From Chelonoidis abingdonii (lineage: Eukaryota > Chordata > Testudines > Testudinidae): a stretch of DNA of 64,000 nt. The first letter of the stretch is position 1. Each line of letters opens with the position of its first letter. The translations under genes were made by a program, and so were the position numbers. The notes under the pieces are model-generated. The model searched no databases. It saw only the letters and a program-made list of their open reading frames with translations, and was not told where the DNA came from. Where the stretch lies: NCBI RefSeq assembly GCF_003597395.2, contig NC_133782.1, forward strand, positions 3,471,556 through 3,535,555, given 5' to 3'. This document shows, in pieces, positions 47,000 to 60,009 of the stretch.

Positions 47000-47311
47000 C
47001 AGTGGTTGGCGACCTTTCAGAAGTGCTGTACCAAGTCTTCATTTATTCACTCCGATTTAAGGTTTCATGTGCCAGTAATACATGTTAATGTTTTTAGAAG
47101 GTCTCTTTCTATAAGTCTATAATATGTAACTATACTATTGATGTATGTAAAGTAAATAAGGTTTTTAAAACGTTTAAGAAGCTTCATTTAAAATTAAATT
47201 AAAATGCAGAGCCCTCCCGGACCCAGGGCCAGGACCCAGGTAGTGTGAGTGCCACTGAAAATCAGCTCACATGCCGCCTTCGGCACGTGTGCCATAGGCT
47301 GCCTACCCCGA
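47000..47311 (-). mobile_element. hAT-like element, caggggtaggcaacc family, copy 3 (inverted)
   Basis: The left end cagtggttggcgacctttca and the right end gctgcctacccc are near inverted repeats. The AT-rich interior is the reverse complement of copies 1 and 2. The left flank atctagat resembles a hAT target. Confidence 0.82.
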
Positions 47312-48739
47312 CCTATAGCTTACTAGCAATCATTCCCCCCTCTCAACAAATTCGAGACTCAAAATTCCTCTCATGCCCTTGCATCATAAATAAAGGCACC
47401 AACATGGATCAAGAGCTAAGTGAACTCAGCAGTACGTGAGCACAAGCACGGCTGTCACACATAGGCTAGAAAGATAGATTTTGATTAGGCAAATCTACTT
47501 GCAGGGACATGAGTGCTGCACAGCTTCTGCTACTGAATGGCCACTAAACCAGAGTCCAAGATGTAACTTTGATCTCCTTCCCACAGACAAACGTTGACGT
47601 TGGTATCTCTGATGTCCACAAATGGTAGCATCAGGTCTCCTCTACGTACCCCTGGCGCAGAGTAAGCCCTCTGGACAGGTACAGCAGTGTGTCTGCTCCC
47701 AGCCCCCGACTCACCCGCCACTGACTTTCTTCCTCCATTTGTACAAAAAGCAATTTCAATTTCCTGCTGCTCCCACTCGGCAGTAAAAGTGACACCATCT
47801 GGCCAGATTCACTGTCCAGCACAGAGAAAAATAATCAAGGATTAGGAAGAGCGCGCAGGCAAGCAGGACACAGTGGATGGTGACCAGAAGAGAAAAGGGG
47901 GTGAGGGGCAGAGGGAAAGACAGCACTTGTTAGAGAGTTGACAAAGGTGGGGAACTAGGAGGTCTTTGGGGTTTCAAACATTTTGCATTTGTGACAAAGA
48001 GACAAACTTCTCCACAGCAGGGGTTGCCAACCTCCTTCCCTACTCAGGGCTCAATTCCTAGCAGCTGGGCAGAGTTGCCAGCAGCTCTCTGCTTTCCCAG
48101 CTTCAGGTGGAGCTTGTGGCTGCTGTTCTAACTAATCAGCTAGGAATCAGAAAGGCCTCAGGAGTCCTGGCCTCCCTGCAAAAGGCTGTACTACCACCCT
48201 CCCCTCCGTGCAGAAACAGGGTTTGCTCCCCGCCCCATATGCAGGGGCCCTGAACAATGCTGAGAACTGGAACGCTAAGCCCTGGCGCAATGCCCTGAGC
48301 TGCGCTGATACGAGGGATAAACCATTCCAGCCAGGGCTTTCGAACGCTCCCTACCCAGAGCAGGGCTGGTGCTTAGGTGAAGGCAATTCACCCCCTCAAT
48401 GCCCTCAAGGTGATACTTTTAATAGCTTTACGGTAATGTAATTATGTAAACTTAGGCAGGCTGCCCTGTCACTGACACTCGCAAGGCATCTAGCAGCCTG
48501 AAGGCAAGTTCTCAGCCTCTCTGCGCCTAAAGGACCGAGATACCGAATTCAAATGCCTTGCTCTGGAGAGAGCTGGCACACCTACACAAGCCTTCGCACT
48601 CCTCAGACAACAGAGGCAGTTGTGCGTCCACACAGATCTGCTGCCTCCACCCCCAGCTTCCATGTCAGTGCGCTGTTAGCCAGCCGGGCTAAGTGGCAGA
48701 GAGGCGAGCAAAAAACCTCCGACACAGGGGTTGAGAAAA

Positions 48740-50258
48740 GCCAGCGTAAAGCATTTTATTGCAATAATAAAACATGATACTTTAATGTGGTGGAGGAGGA
48801 AGTGATGGCGGCAATTTCTCTTACCAAAAATTACTACACAGGGCAGAGGCAGGCGAGTGGGAAGGACCTCAGCAGAGCAGGACTGTGCGTCATACGGGAG
48901 ACTGCTGCGAGCTGTGATGACCAGCATCAAGGTTTGGTAGAGAACACTCGGGTCTAAGTCGTAATTATGACGACTGGGGTTTGGGTTCTCTCTTGTGGGC
49001 TGGTTTCTTTTTGTATCTCCCCCCTCCCCCCATAAACAGCACCTTCAATTTAAAAAGTTCAATTCAAGTTCTTGAATGTAGGTAGTTGCAGAGCTTTGAT
49101 GGCTAAAGATAAAAAGGTCTTTGAAATCCAAGAGAAAATAACCAAGAGATGGAAAAGTCAATGGGTAGCGATGGGGGCAGCTGTAAGGGCAGCCCCAGCC
49201 ACCCTGGAGGGAAAATACTGCTGGGGCAGCAACAACGCGTTGAAACTGTCCTTCCACGAGGCAGATGGGAAGGGGGAAGCGAGTCGCTCCCAGAGGCCCA
49301 GTTTCAGCCAAGGAAACAAATACATTAGCCTAGAACTACTCTGCTTTCCAGAGTCACTCAGCCCTCGATCGCTATGGCTTTTGGAGCAGCAGCAATTTGT
49401 TTTTAATACACGATATTTGCATCCAAAAAATTAACAGGTTTTCTTTGTTCAAACAATTCCTATCTAAGGTTAACCCATCAGTGTACTTACGGTGAATGCT
49501 CAATCATACACAACTTAATCTACACCCAGAACAAAAATAAGATTAAGAATTTGACCCTCAAAATGGTGAGGTTTACGGCATATAGTTTAAAAGACATAAA
49601 ACCACAATACAAGGAGGAAGAGTCGGAAGCAAAGCTGAGTGATCAGACACATTCAATCAGGGTACATGGTTATACAATGAGTGTAGTGGAATATCAGGAA
49701 AAGCTCCATACAAAGTCATGTGCATTTTTCTTGAAGCTGAGATTCTGGATGCCTCCATGTGCCAAACCTGTTGGAGAGAGAAGAGGAGCCAATGCATCAA
49801 CGTAAGCTGCGGAGGGAGCCCAACTCAGAGTCCCAAGACCCCTGGAGAGAGTAACTGGGGCACGTGAGGGGATTTGAAGATGAAACCATTGCAACCCGGT
49901 TATTACCAGAGCAGGCGCATTCTGACATATGTTCAGCTTTTGCAATTAACTCTCCAGCCTGCAGCATGAAAGCCCATTCGCTGTGCTGGGTTAGGAGCAG
50001 ATCTATGCTCTGCTTCACCTCAGAGCAGGCCAAGCCACCCAAATCCCTACACACAAGCAGGCTCAGTCTACTTTCCTTAAACTACTGTTACAGGCAACAC
50101 CTTCCCCTCCTCCCTACACACTTCTGACTGATGCTACTTCCCCTCCTCAGAGATATGCAGAACCACCTGTAGGACATGCAGTTCAAGTGCTGGCGGTCAT
50201 CAGGCAGTTCCTGGCTTTCACCTACCCAAGAACAGGGAGTTGAGGAAGGGGCCTCCTG
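48740..50258 (-). other. FKBP1A: Probable FKBP1A 3' UTR with poly(A) signal
   Basis: Downstream of the stop on the - strand there is no coding signal or known repeat. AATAAA on the - strand is at 48755-48760 (TTTATT on +). A 3' UTR of about 1.5 kb is similar to the long FKBP1A UTR of mammals. The end point is inferred. Confidence 0.5.
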
Positions 50259-50387
50259 TCATTCCAATTTAATAAGCTCTACATCAAAAATTAGCGTGGC
50301 ATTTGGGGGGATGATGCCTGGGTGGCCAGTAGAACCGTAGGCGTAATCTGGAGAGATGATCATCTTTGCTCTCTGCCCAACACTCAT
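50259..50387 (-). CDS. FKBP1A: FKBP1A last coding exon
   Basis: The acceptor ends ctttccacag and the stop TGA is at 50259-50261. The exon has 42 codons plus stop: [42 protein letters not shown]. It carries Y82, H87, I91 and F99, and the C-terminal length equals the family's. Confidence 0.96.
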   Translation of the reverse strand: MSVGQRAKMIISPDYAYGSTGHPGIIPPNATLIFDVELIKLE

Positions 50388-53086
50388 CTGTGGAAAGACA
50401 CAGAACAAAGTCAGACGAATGCAAAAACTCCAAACCAGGCAAAGGCACCTCGAGAGGGCAAAACATCTTCTAGCCGCGGCGGCTACCCACAGGGCAATGC
50501 CCGGTTAGCGCACAGGCATTCTGTCCACTGCACAGAGGAGACATGCAGTGAACAGACAACAGAACAATGACCACGGTCAGGCTGCTCTTGTGCTCAGACC
50601 ACTGCCTGCCACGCTGACAAAGTCTCGTTGTTTCCCTGTATTCCCTGTCTGTAGCTGTTATCTTGTCTTATACTTTGGCTGTAAGCTCTTTGAGGCAGAG
50701 GCTGCCTTTTGTTCAGGTTCGTACGTCGCTAGCTCATGGACCAGCAACTCTTCATGACTACGGCTCCCAGGCACTCGGGTAACATAGATAATTAATAATA
50801 ATTGGCCCCTGCAATGCAGCCCATCCTCCTCCTCGGGATATTCCTGAAGACAAAGAGGAAGGAGAAGTCACTTATCTCCTGTATGTGCTCAGATTCCATC
50901 CTGCTCTTACTGACTGATCTAGGAGGTGACCGTGTGGGAATTACTTCCATTTAGACTAGATTACAGACGCACTCGGGAATCACCTCACTCAGAATTAATG
51001 CACCCATGATTCTTGTGGGAAGGGACTACGTTAGCTATGTGCACTAACCTTTCTGCCCACGGTACTTCAGCATCATGGCAGATGTTCCTTTCTCTACTTA
51101 GTCAAAGACCCACAGCCTCAGATACTGTAAGTGTGATGCTAGGCTCCACAGTTCTGCAGAGGCCTGGCATAACCATGGAAGAGATATGCACCTGTATCCA
51201 AGTTCCTGACTCAACCAACATTACAGCAGACAGCTGTTCTGCTCTGATCAGGGGCTGGGTTACAGGCATGCTGCATGGGACATCAACCAAAGATATGGGG
51301 ACTTGCACATGTGCTGTGTGGACAAAGGCAGCTAATGAAGCCTGCTGTGCCACCCACTCTGAGCTGAGATAGCTCAGCATCCCACCCACGAGCACTCTGC
51401 AAAGCGTAGCGGAAAGCCAAGAGTAAGAGAAGACTGAGACTGGGGAAAAATCTGACTTGGCTTAGATTCCTCCTGTCACCGCTGCCTAGGCACTCCTGTT
51501 GCCTAGTGATGGTTAGTCCTCCAAGCCCCAGATGCCCTGGAAGCCCCACTCCAGCACACATTTCACCCCTGTCCCATCGGGTGGAAGGTACTTGGAGTGA
51601 GATTTTCCAGAGCACCCAAGCAAGTTAGGACCCAGCTGCTAGTGAAAGTCAATGGGAGTTTGGTGCTTTAGAAAATATCATCATTCTTCTGGCTCCATGT
51701 GCTGGCCCAGCCAGGTGGGAAAGGAGAGCAGTGCAGAGAAAGTAACACTCAGAGGAGGAGGAGGAGAACAGGGCAGACTGACACACCCCATTACGGAGAA
51801 ACAGAAGACTGTCGGTGAAATGGATGCATACCTTGGAACAGGAGCAAGGCCAAGACCACAGACCCAGGCGATGCAATAGGGGGCGCAGGAAGGCAGAGGG
51901 AAGTAGAGAACAGGAAGTAGAAAGAGCATTTGAAAGAGGAAAGTGAAGGGCACGCACTGAAAATGGGCTACACGTCCTATTTTTAGATCTTGGTTAAGGC
52001 GACACACTCAGGGGAGGAAGCGGAATAGGAGATGCCCTTCGTATGAGCAGCGAGAAGGGGAGCTCAGACAGTTTCCTCAGGATACTGGCCTGCTCTGTAT
52101 TATGCAGGGGCTGCTACACACCAGGTGAAGCCTGAGCCCTGCACAGTCAGGAAGGATGGGAACTAAGTATCCACATCCTACTGAAACTGCAGGGTCTCAA
52201 AGGGGGCGGGGTAGAGCCCAGGAACCCAGACTGGAATTTGGCCAGGACAAGACAGTTTGCACTCTCCAGCCTACAGCATGCCTTGGGCTCCATTTTCAAG
52301 GGACACATTTACTTACTCTCTAGGAGCCCTCATCACAGACCAGGGTCCCACTGCCCTAGGTGCTGTATGAACACAGAACCCAAAGATGGTCCCTGTCCCA
52401 CAGAGTTGTCAATCTAAGTATAAGCTGAGACACCAGATAGATACAGACTTACATGGGGAGCCCCAAGGAAAACACTATAGGTCAGCATGACAAGCGATGG
52501 TCTGAGCACACCAGCAGCCAGCCACTGCCCAGTTTTTTGTAGGCACCACAGCAGAGTTTTAAGGAGAGATCTGATGGTGGACAATGATTTTGCAGAGGAT
52601 TACAGCGAGCTCTTCCCAAGCACGAGGGGCAGCCCGGGAAATGGTAGCCCCACTTTGGGTCTGTCTCATCTGAGAGACTGTGCTGGGACATCAGTTCAGC
52701 GCAGATTCAGCAGAAGAGATGGCACCTACTGAATCACTGACACTCTGTAAGTGTTCCACTGAAGAGCTTGGCAGGCCCAACCACGCTGAGCTCACCAGAT
52801 CCAGGAGGCGGTGAGGCAGAAGGTGACATTTACTCCCACACTTAAAATCCTGGATCGGGGAAAAGAAGAGAACACCACATGCCGCAAGCATGAGTCTCTC
52901 CCATGTCTCTGATCCTCAGCTGCTCATCCCCAAACAGCCCTCGCAACAGACACGGAGGGATACAGTCACACACCTGCGCAACCCCTTCTTCCCAGCCGCG
53001 GATCACCTCCTGCTTGCCCATCACAAACTTGAATGGCTTGTTCCTGTCGCGGGAGGAATCAAACTTTTTCCCATCCTCTAGCATAC
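50259..53086 (-). CDS. FKBP1A: FKBP12 peptidyl-prolyl isomerase, 3' two coding exons (partial)
   Basis: FKBP12 is a small cytosolic prolyl cis-trans isomerase that binds FK506 and rapamycin and associates with ryanodine and TGF-beta type I receptors (family knowledge). Exons 52974-53086 and 50259-50387 encode 79 complete residues of the usual 108, plus one split Gly codon. In mature numbering the pocket residues D37, F46, V55, I56, W59, Y82, I91 and F99 are present. W59, EDGKKFD and GVAQMSVGQ favour FKBP1A over FKBP1B, which has F59. Differences from the human sequence I remember include L74M, T75I, A84S, H94N, V98I and L104I. The exons for the first ~28 residues were looked for up to 64000 and not found, so they probably lie beyond the window. 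Confidence 0.95.
50388..52973 (-). other. FKBP1A: FKBP1A intron between the two visible exons
   Basis: This 2.6-kb phase-0 intron is bounded by GT-AG on the - strand. Near 50638-50790 and 52310-52420 it contains remnants of an ancient SINE, with phrases such as ctaggtgctgtatgaacaca and gtaagctctttgaggcag. No internal exon was recognised. Confidence 0.8.
52974..53086 (-). CDS. FKBP1A: FKBP1A penultimate coding exon
   Basis: The exon is 113 nt with acceptor cttctcttttcag and donor GTGTGT. It starts with the last two bases of a split Gly codon, then reads [37 protein letters not shown]. It holds D37, F46, V55, I56 and W59 of the active site. Confidence 0.96.
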
Positions 53087-55137
53087 CTGAAAAGAGAAGC
53101 AATACCTCAAACACGCAGCATGGAAAAGACCCCACACCCCATTAGAGCCTGGTGCAGTCTGACCATCCATGTGACAGCAGGGTGCTGGCTACCAGACACA
53201 GATGCCAAATGTTGCAGTCCTGGCATCAGGGAAGGCTCCCAGCAGAGCTCAGTTACTGGCCTCCAGGGGGCAGTTTTTCAAGTACAGGTGCCACCACAGG
53301 ATGCACAGCCCAGAAAGCAGAGCTCCCAGAGGGAAGACAGTCCCACCAAACACCACTTGCAGCTGGACCCAATGAATTAAGTGCAATTCCAGATGCTATG
53401 TCCTCTCTAGCTAGCAACACGAGGGGAGAAGCTAAGGTCACGGAGAGAAGAAACGTTCAGACAGAACAGGTGAATTTATCACTCCCTCCTGTGTCAGGAA
53501 CAGCTTCCTGACATGTCAGATCACATGCAAGCCTCCCGAGCTCAGAAGGAAGATGGGAATTACAATGATGGCGGGGAGGGAAGAGACCCCTTCCATCTCC
53601 TGGTGCTTCTTGATGGGTCATGTCGCACATCAGACTGCACCACTGTTCTTGCTGGCCTGATCGCACCTTGCTCTTCACAAGGTCAAACTCCCCAGTTAGT
53701 CTGTAGGAGCACAGGGAAATCTCTCCTCTCGCTTATGCCCACAGATCAGCAACCACCAATTGCCATGCCAACCAGGCACGCAGAGCTGAAAGAAGCTGTG
53801 CAGTGAACACCAGGATTTCTGGCACCTGCGCTACCAACCCCACCCAGGCAAGGGGGGAGATGGCAGGGCTTTTAGAGAGCCAACACTGCATAGCACACCC
53901 ACGTTGGTCTGCTGCTAGAAGCTGGAATGGGGGCACTCGTATCAAGGTGTTTCTCCTGGATCTCCTGGCTTGTTTCAGTGCTGAAGAATCCACAAGCTGC
54001 AGCCAGAATCAGGGACATATTATGCTAGGTGCAGAATACACACCTCTTCTAAGGGAGCCCTGTACCCAGTCCTTACCACAGTGAGCGCATTGGTACTTTG
54101 GCTAAAGCAAGGTTAACATCCTCAGGGCTAAATATAGTTCATCAACACAAGCAAAGGAGGAATTTCCTCCTCTTCTGGCAGTTCCCTCTCTTTCTCCTTG
54201 GAGTTTCCGTGACCTTCTTGGGGAAACATGGGAGCCTTCACTGCCTTATACGCACAGCAGAGCTTGTCCATTGGCCAAGTTTCTTACACAAACGGCCAAC
54301 CCAGGAATAAGCCGTTTGGGGGCTGCACACACAAGAGGAGCCTGGGGCACACAATGTATCAAAAGTGATTTCTGCACCACCGGGTGTTCTCCTGGAGTCA
54401 GCTTCCCATTTTACTGGCTTTGTCCTTATCCCACACATTCCTCTAACCCTCCACACATGGCCAGAGGCAGCCAGGTGACAGTCTAGCCAGTTCCAAGGGG
54501 AACTGAGCTGGGACCCCACTAACACAAGAAATCCAAACCATGGGGCTTCCGAGAACACCACAGAACGAGGGGGCCAAGGTGCACAGGAAATCGTTTTGCT
54601 CACTAAACCGAAGCAGGGCAATGAAGTGGGTCTATAAGCAGAACTAGAGTCACATTATCAGTTTGCTACAATGGATGCCTGAGGCGGTTTAGCCCAGGGC
54701 GGGTCTCCTTTCTACAGGAACCCTAGATACGGCTAACAACAGGTCCCTGAGAAATCAACACCCACAGGCACCAGACTGGAACAGGCTAGTTAGCTACTGC
54801 AAACAGGCTGAAGAGTAACCAGGAGTGTAATGATTAACTAACTGCACTACCCACACTTCTCTTTTCCCCAGTTCTTCAAAAATAAGCATCTGTTTTCTCC
54901 AGCAGAAGCTGTTTTACTCTTGGAAAAATAAATCTGTTGTCTCGTCCAGCAGGGCACTGTCCAGAGAGATATCCCCTAATCAGGACAGACAGTGAGTCAC
55001 TGCCCGTGGCAAGAGGACAAAAATCACAGTGTGCATGGGGAGAGCAACAAATTACATCTTACTTCAGGCTACGTTATCACAGCAGCCAGAGCGTCTAGGA
55101 AGTGGCTCGGAGGGCCAAGGATATGGGCAGGGGCGGC

Positions 55138-55357
55138 TCCAGGCACCAGTGCATCAAGCCACAGAGGGTAGCCTGCCGGTCGCCGTGAGGGCAGCAGTCA
55201 GACTGCCTTCGGCAGCATGCCTGCAGGAGGTCCGCCGGCCGTGGCTTTGGCGGCAGGTATGCCGAAGGTGCAGGACCAGCGGACCTCCCGCAGGGGCGCC
55301 ACCGAAAGCTGCCTGACTGCCATGCTTGGGACAGCAAAATACATAGAGCCACCCCTG
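55138..55357 (-). mobile_element. hAT-like element, caggggcggctc family, copy 2
   Basis: The ends caggggcggctcc and gagccacccctg are inverted. The flanks gatatggg and gatatggc differ in one of 8 bp. The interior is the reverse complement of the 11250-11493 type, with tgcctgcaggaggtccgccg and ggacctcccgcaggggcgcc units. Confidence 0.83.
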
Positions 55358-58300
55358 GATATGGCTCTGGGTAGATCCGCTTTTCCATCCCGTGCTGGGG
55401 GAGCAGTAAGTACTGAAGTTCCTCGCATGCGTGAAGACACCAGTGAAGGGAGATGCAAGCAGCACAGGAGCTCGCCCTAAACAATGCTGACTAGATGAGC
55501 TGCTCCTTGATTGATCTGTGCGCACTCGGCTCAAAACAGCTGTCACTGACCAGCCGTGTCAAAACCACTATGCGCCAGGACTGCTAACACCACACTCACT
55601 GGGTGGGATCCCTGCTCGTCAGGCAGCCTGCTGCTATCCAGCCAGCATTCCCGAGGGGTAGAGACACCAAGCGAGACACGGCCTTTCCAAAAGAGGCCCA
55701 TTAGCTCACCACTTGCCAGCAGTGCTGAGGCAGCACCGCCTGCCTTTCCAAGACTAAAGCCTCGAAGCCAGCAGAGTACATTTGAAAGGCAAAATAATTC
55801 CAAAGTCAGGTACACAAAGTGAAATCTGCCCTACAGTGATCCACATGCCTTCTAACCTGTGCGAAACGGCCCTCGCCGCATGGCGCAGTTCAGATTTAAC
55901 AACAGGCTGGAGCACATTGCCGTGTGGAGACCATTCTCGTACAATCCATTACAGAACATTGCCAGAGTACCTCCCAAAGTGCTGTAATTACCATCACCTT
56001 ACAATAGCGAAAAAACCAAAGCACAGAGCGCCCGGCCCCCATTCTAGCTCGCAGCGCCCCAGGCTCTGCAATGGCGCTGCCCCGCTGAGAGTGTAGGCGA
56101 GCCTGCCGATAATGGGCATTGTCTGCGAGTACACAAAGCGCTGGCAGGCTAAGAGGAGCTCTGTGCCTTGCTCTGTTTCAGAGGAGACCTAGCTGCAATT
56201 AGCACAGTTCTCACACGGTGCAGTCCGGCTCCATCCGAGTCACCCACTAGCACTCCAGCCTACCTCCATGCAGGCATGCGTTTGCTGGAGTTTTGTTCAT
56301 TTACAGGAATAAGCTCCAGGGATTTTTCAAATACTGCTAATGTGCCCAGTGCTTGGAAAGCAGCTCCACTGCACCAAAGAATTCAACTCCAAGGTCTCTG
56401 GCTCAGCAAGTCAGCACCAGCATAGTCCTGCCAATCAAAACACTGTCCTGGCCCAGGGAACAATGAGCTAGTAGTTATTGCTTGCTTTTATCGGGGACAC
56501 AACCCCTCCCGGTTCTCAGCCCTCTCGCACCTGGGATCAACAAACCACCCACCGTCTGCTGCGACTCCTCCAAATCCCACAATCCTTTTGAGCCACACAC
56601 TGGGTGCTGCGCCAAAGCAGGGAGCAGAAGGCTGGTAGTTTTACAGGGTCAGGCTGGACAGTGCTTTGCTATCCTCCCCTCTCCCACCACCACGGTTTTC
56701 TCCTTTCCTGGAAGCAGAACACAACGCTGCCAGGGAGGTGCTGCAACCAGCTGGAGCAACAGCACAAAGAGGGAGGGAGTGAACATTCCCTCTCACAGAT
56801 AATCCTTCCCCCCTCCCACAAGTCCTCTTTCCCCTCCCAGTTATCATCATTCTATTAACGATGGGTGTGGCACAGGAGCCCCTCAGCTCCAAAGGGACAG
56901 GCACGGCTATTATCTTCCTCTCCCCTGCACCCTCATTTTAGTGCACAGCCCCGGTGGCGTGCATGCCTACAGCACCACGGATGGCACTACGGTCACTGAT
57001 TTCCTCTCTCCTACAGCTTGTGACTTCGGTGTAGAGCTGAGCGTCACGTGGCCTGGGTATGTTGTTAGTGCTAGGGAGCAGGTCAGCAAATGCTCCCACA
57101 AGCCAACTGCAAATTTTAGCAACGTAAAGGGAGAAACTATTCCCCAACCTTGCCCGCTCTACATTCAGGTACAATGCACCACGGCCAGGCCAGCGCTCAG
57201 AGTCCATGCACCAGTGAATAGCTTCCTGCCCTGGCCAATGCGTGGGGTGGGGGGATATCAAGGCATCCGATTTCCTGCAGAATTTAAACTCATGTAAGAG
57301 GCCCCAGCCAGGATCAGGGCACCGTTGTAACAGGCCGTGCACAGGGAAATGTGGCCCCAGCCCTGAAGAGCTTCACTTTCCAAGTATGACCTGATGAAGT
57401 GTTTTCCTGAGTCTGCAAATGCATGACTCTGGTGCATCTGCTCACATTTGTGGCATGGGGCAGAGGGAAATTAACAGGATGCTAGTCAGTTTCACAGATG
57501 CTCTTTGGAACCCTCTGGGCAGCTGTGACACTGTCAAAGATCAAGTCACTTCCACACTGCAGCTGATTAGGAAAGCTCTAGCAGGTCATGGAGTTAAGCA
57601 GAGTAGAAAGAGAGGGGCAGAGCAGCAAAGACAGCTGCCCCTTTTCTTCAGATGCTCTGGGACCACACTTCTCTCCAGTGGCAGGAGGCGAACCATCAAG
57701 ACACTAACTAATCAGAGGCTGAAATGGAGCCCACAAGCAGGAAATCACCCTGGTGGGAACCTCAGCCCCCTCCTTTACTCTCCAGCAGTTGAGATGGCCG
57801 GGATGGGAGAGAGACAGGCTGCCCACTGGGACGTTGCCTCCCGACCCCAATGGGCAGAGTTCTGCTTCCTGTGCCTTTTGTATTTACTCCTGTAGTGGGT
57901 TTTTCGAGCTTTGGACTTGATGTTTCCCATTTGTCCCCTTGAGCAACAGGACAACGTGCTGCATCTGGCATGTTACTATTACTGCAAACCATGTCGCTAG
58001 CTGAGGTCTACACACCTTTAGAAACAACCACAGAGCAAAACGAGCCACAAAGGAGACAGGAGGATGTGTCCCCCAACCTCCCTTAGCATCGCCTCTCATG
58101 CAAGGTTCCCCTCTTCAAGAGCCCCTCCGCCTCAGAAAGAAATGAGCCCTGTAGAATGCCCTGCAACTCAACAGCTTTGGGCTACATCAGAGTGGAGGGT
58201 GTAGTGAGCTCCAAAGGCGAGGGACCCCCACAGAGAACAGACCTGCCAGCAGCTGCAGCCCAGGCACCTCCGTGGACCAAGTGTGGCTGCCTGGTTCAGG

Positions 58301-59009
58301 GCAAGAGCCATTCACTCAGGCAGGCAGTTCCCACACCATTAAGGACTTTCAGGTTAAGGATGTGGAGTCTCCTACCAATTCCTCTTTGGAGGCCTGATCG
58401 CTGAGATAATGGCACAAACTGACGACAGCAAAACCAAGCCAACAGGAAGTTTAAGGTTCGCAGACAGGCTTATGTTTACTGTGCAGTGTGAAAGAGAAGG
58501 CATTGTACTAGTCCTGCGGGGCATGTAATCCAGAAAGCAATCTACCTCCTGCACCAGGATCCCAGAGCACAGCCCGCTCTGAACTGCACTTGGCTCTGCT
58601 TCAAGAGCTGCAGACAGCACACACTTGGCAGTTCCTTGCTACGGTTTGCTCAGGCGACCTAAGATGCAATGTGCAAGCTAGCTAAAGCTCCCCGGCACTG
58701 CCCTCTTGGTCAGTAGCACTGGAAGAGGGATGGACTGAAATCCGCCTCTCCTCTGGATGAGCCAGCAACTTCAGGCCCCTCCATCTCCTAAACTGAAAAG
58801 CAGAATCAAGGTAGACGGAGCCCTCACTGGAGAAGAGGCTGCGAGAAATGGCATGGAAAACAAAGACCATTGCTGCACTAGCACTGTTTATTGCAGGAGG
58901 TATGAACAGAATGCCTATGTCATCCTAATGCTCTAAGAGACACCTCTGCTCAGGCCAGCTGCATTTCTTAACACTGGTAAAGGGGCAGGAAACCTTGCAA
59001 CTCTAGGTC

Positions 59010-59200
59010 AGCTCTGAGCAATCTGGGTCAGAGGTAGCCTGTGAATAACAGCAGCATACCAGAGGTCACCAGTCCAGCATCCTGCCAGTGACCAACACCA
59101 GATGCTAAAGGAAGGTGTTAAACCCCACACTGGACAGTTACGTAATAACATACCCATGAGTTGAATCTCTTCCTAACTACAGACAACAGTCATGCTTTGT
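59010..59200 (-). mobile_element. CR1-like fragment
   Basis: Decayed phrases gtccagcatcctgccagtga and ccaacaccagatgctaaagg match the antisense 3' part of a turtle CR1 type. Confidence 0.5.
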
Positions 59201-60009
59201 ATTTATGGCAGCACCTCGGGGCCCCAATCATGGACCAGCAACCCACTGTGCCAGGCACTGCCCCAAACAATTTACAGCCTACATGGACAGGTTCTAACCT
59301 TCAAACCAATTCAAACAGACTCCTAACAAGGTCAGTGGAGTGCTATTAATTAAAGGACACTATTGGATTAACCTCCTCTCTAAGTTAACCAGTGTTAATT
59401 TTTCTAGGCTCTTTCTACAGAAGCTTTTCCGCATCCACTGCCCTTCTCTTAACCTTTTCTAATTCCTGCCATGTGCTGTAGAGATGTGGATGATCCAAAC
59501 TGACCTGGGGATGTTGTCCTTTCCGCAGTGCAGCCTCACACCCGACTGTCTCTTTCTCAGTGCTACTGTGCAGCAAGTGTTTTCACTGAGCTGGCCACCA
59601 TGACACCTACACTTCCCTTCCAGTGTCCCACATCCTGCATTTGACGCCACTAAACTTCACCTTCCGGCCCTCACCCAGCTCACCCTCAGCAAGCAGGAGC
59701 TCCCTCCACCTACCATGGCCAGCCAGAACTCTGGAGTGCAGATACCACAATGAGAAGCGCTATGTGAACACCCCCCATCATGTTACCCAATCTCCCACCT
59801 ACGTTAGCTCTTTCTGTGGCTCTTCTATATCCCCTCGAGTCTCAACTGAGCTAAATAACTGCAGCCTCAGTACGCTTTGCCATCCTACTCTCCCTCCCCC
59901 CCACCGATCATTAGTAACCAGCCCTAGCACAGATCCTTCGGACTCCTCACAATTAACCTATTTCACCGTTCAGAAGCAGCTATTCAGTCCCACTATTTTC
60001 TCTTAACCA

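Larger units (their letters stand above)
28782..48739. other. 20-kb interval between FKBP1A and SDCBP2 without recognised gene
   Basis: SDCBP2 untranslated exon(s) and its promoter must lie somewhere upstream of 28781, but I cannot place them. The interval holds microsatellites (29.7 and 30.8-31.0 kb), a CR1 with a hAT insertion (33.3-33.7 kb), MIR-like SINEs, a 2.05-kb hAT-like element (35451-37502) and another hAT-like copy (47000-47311). The ORFs present are short, overlap repeats or lack any family similarity. A pair of related exon-like segments at 45.6 and 47.6 kb is described among the findings. Confidence 0.5.
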
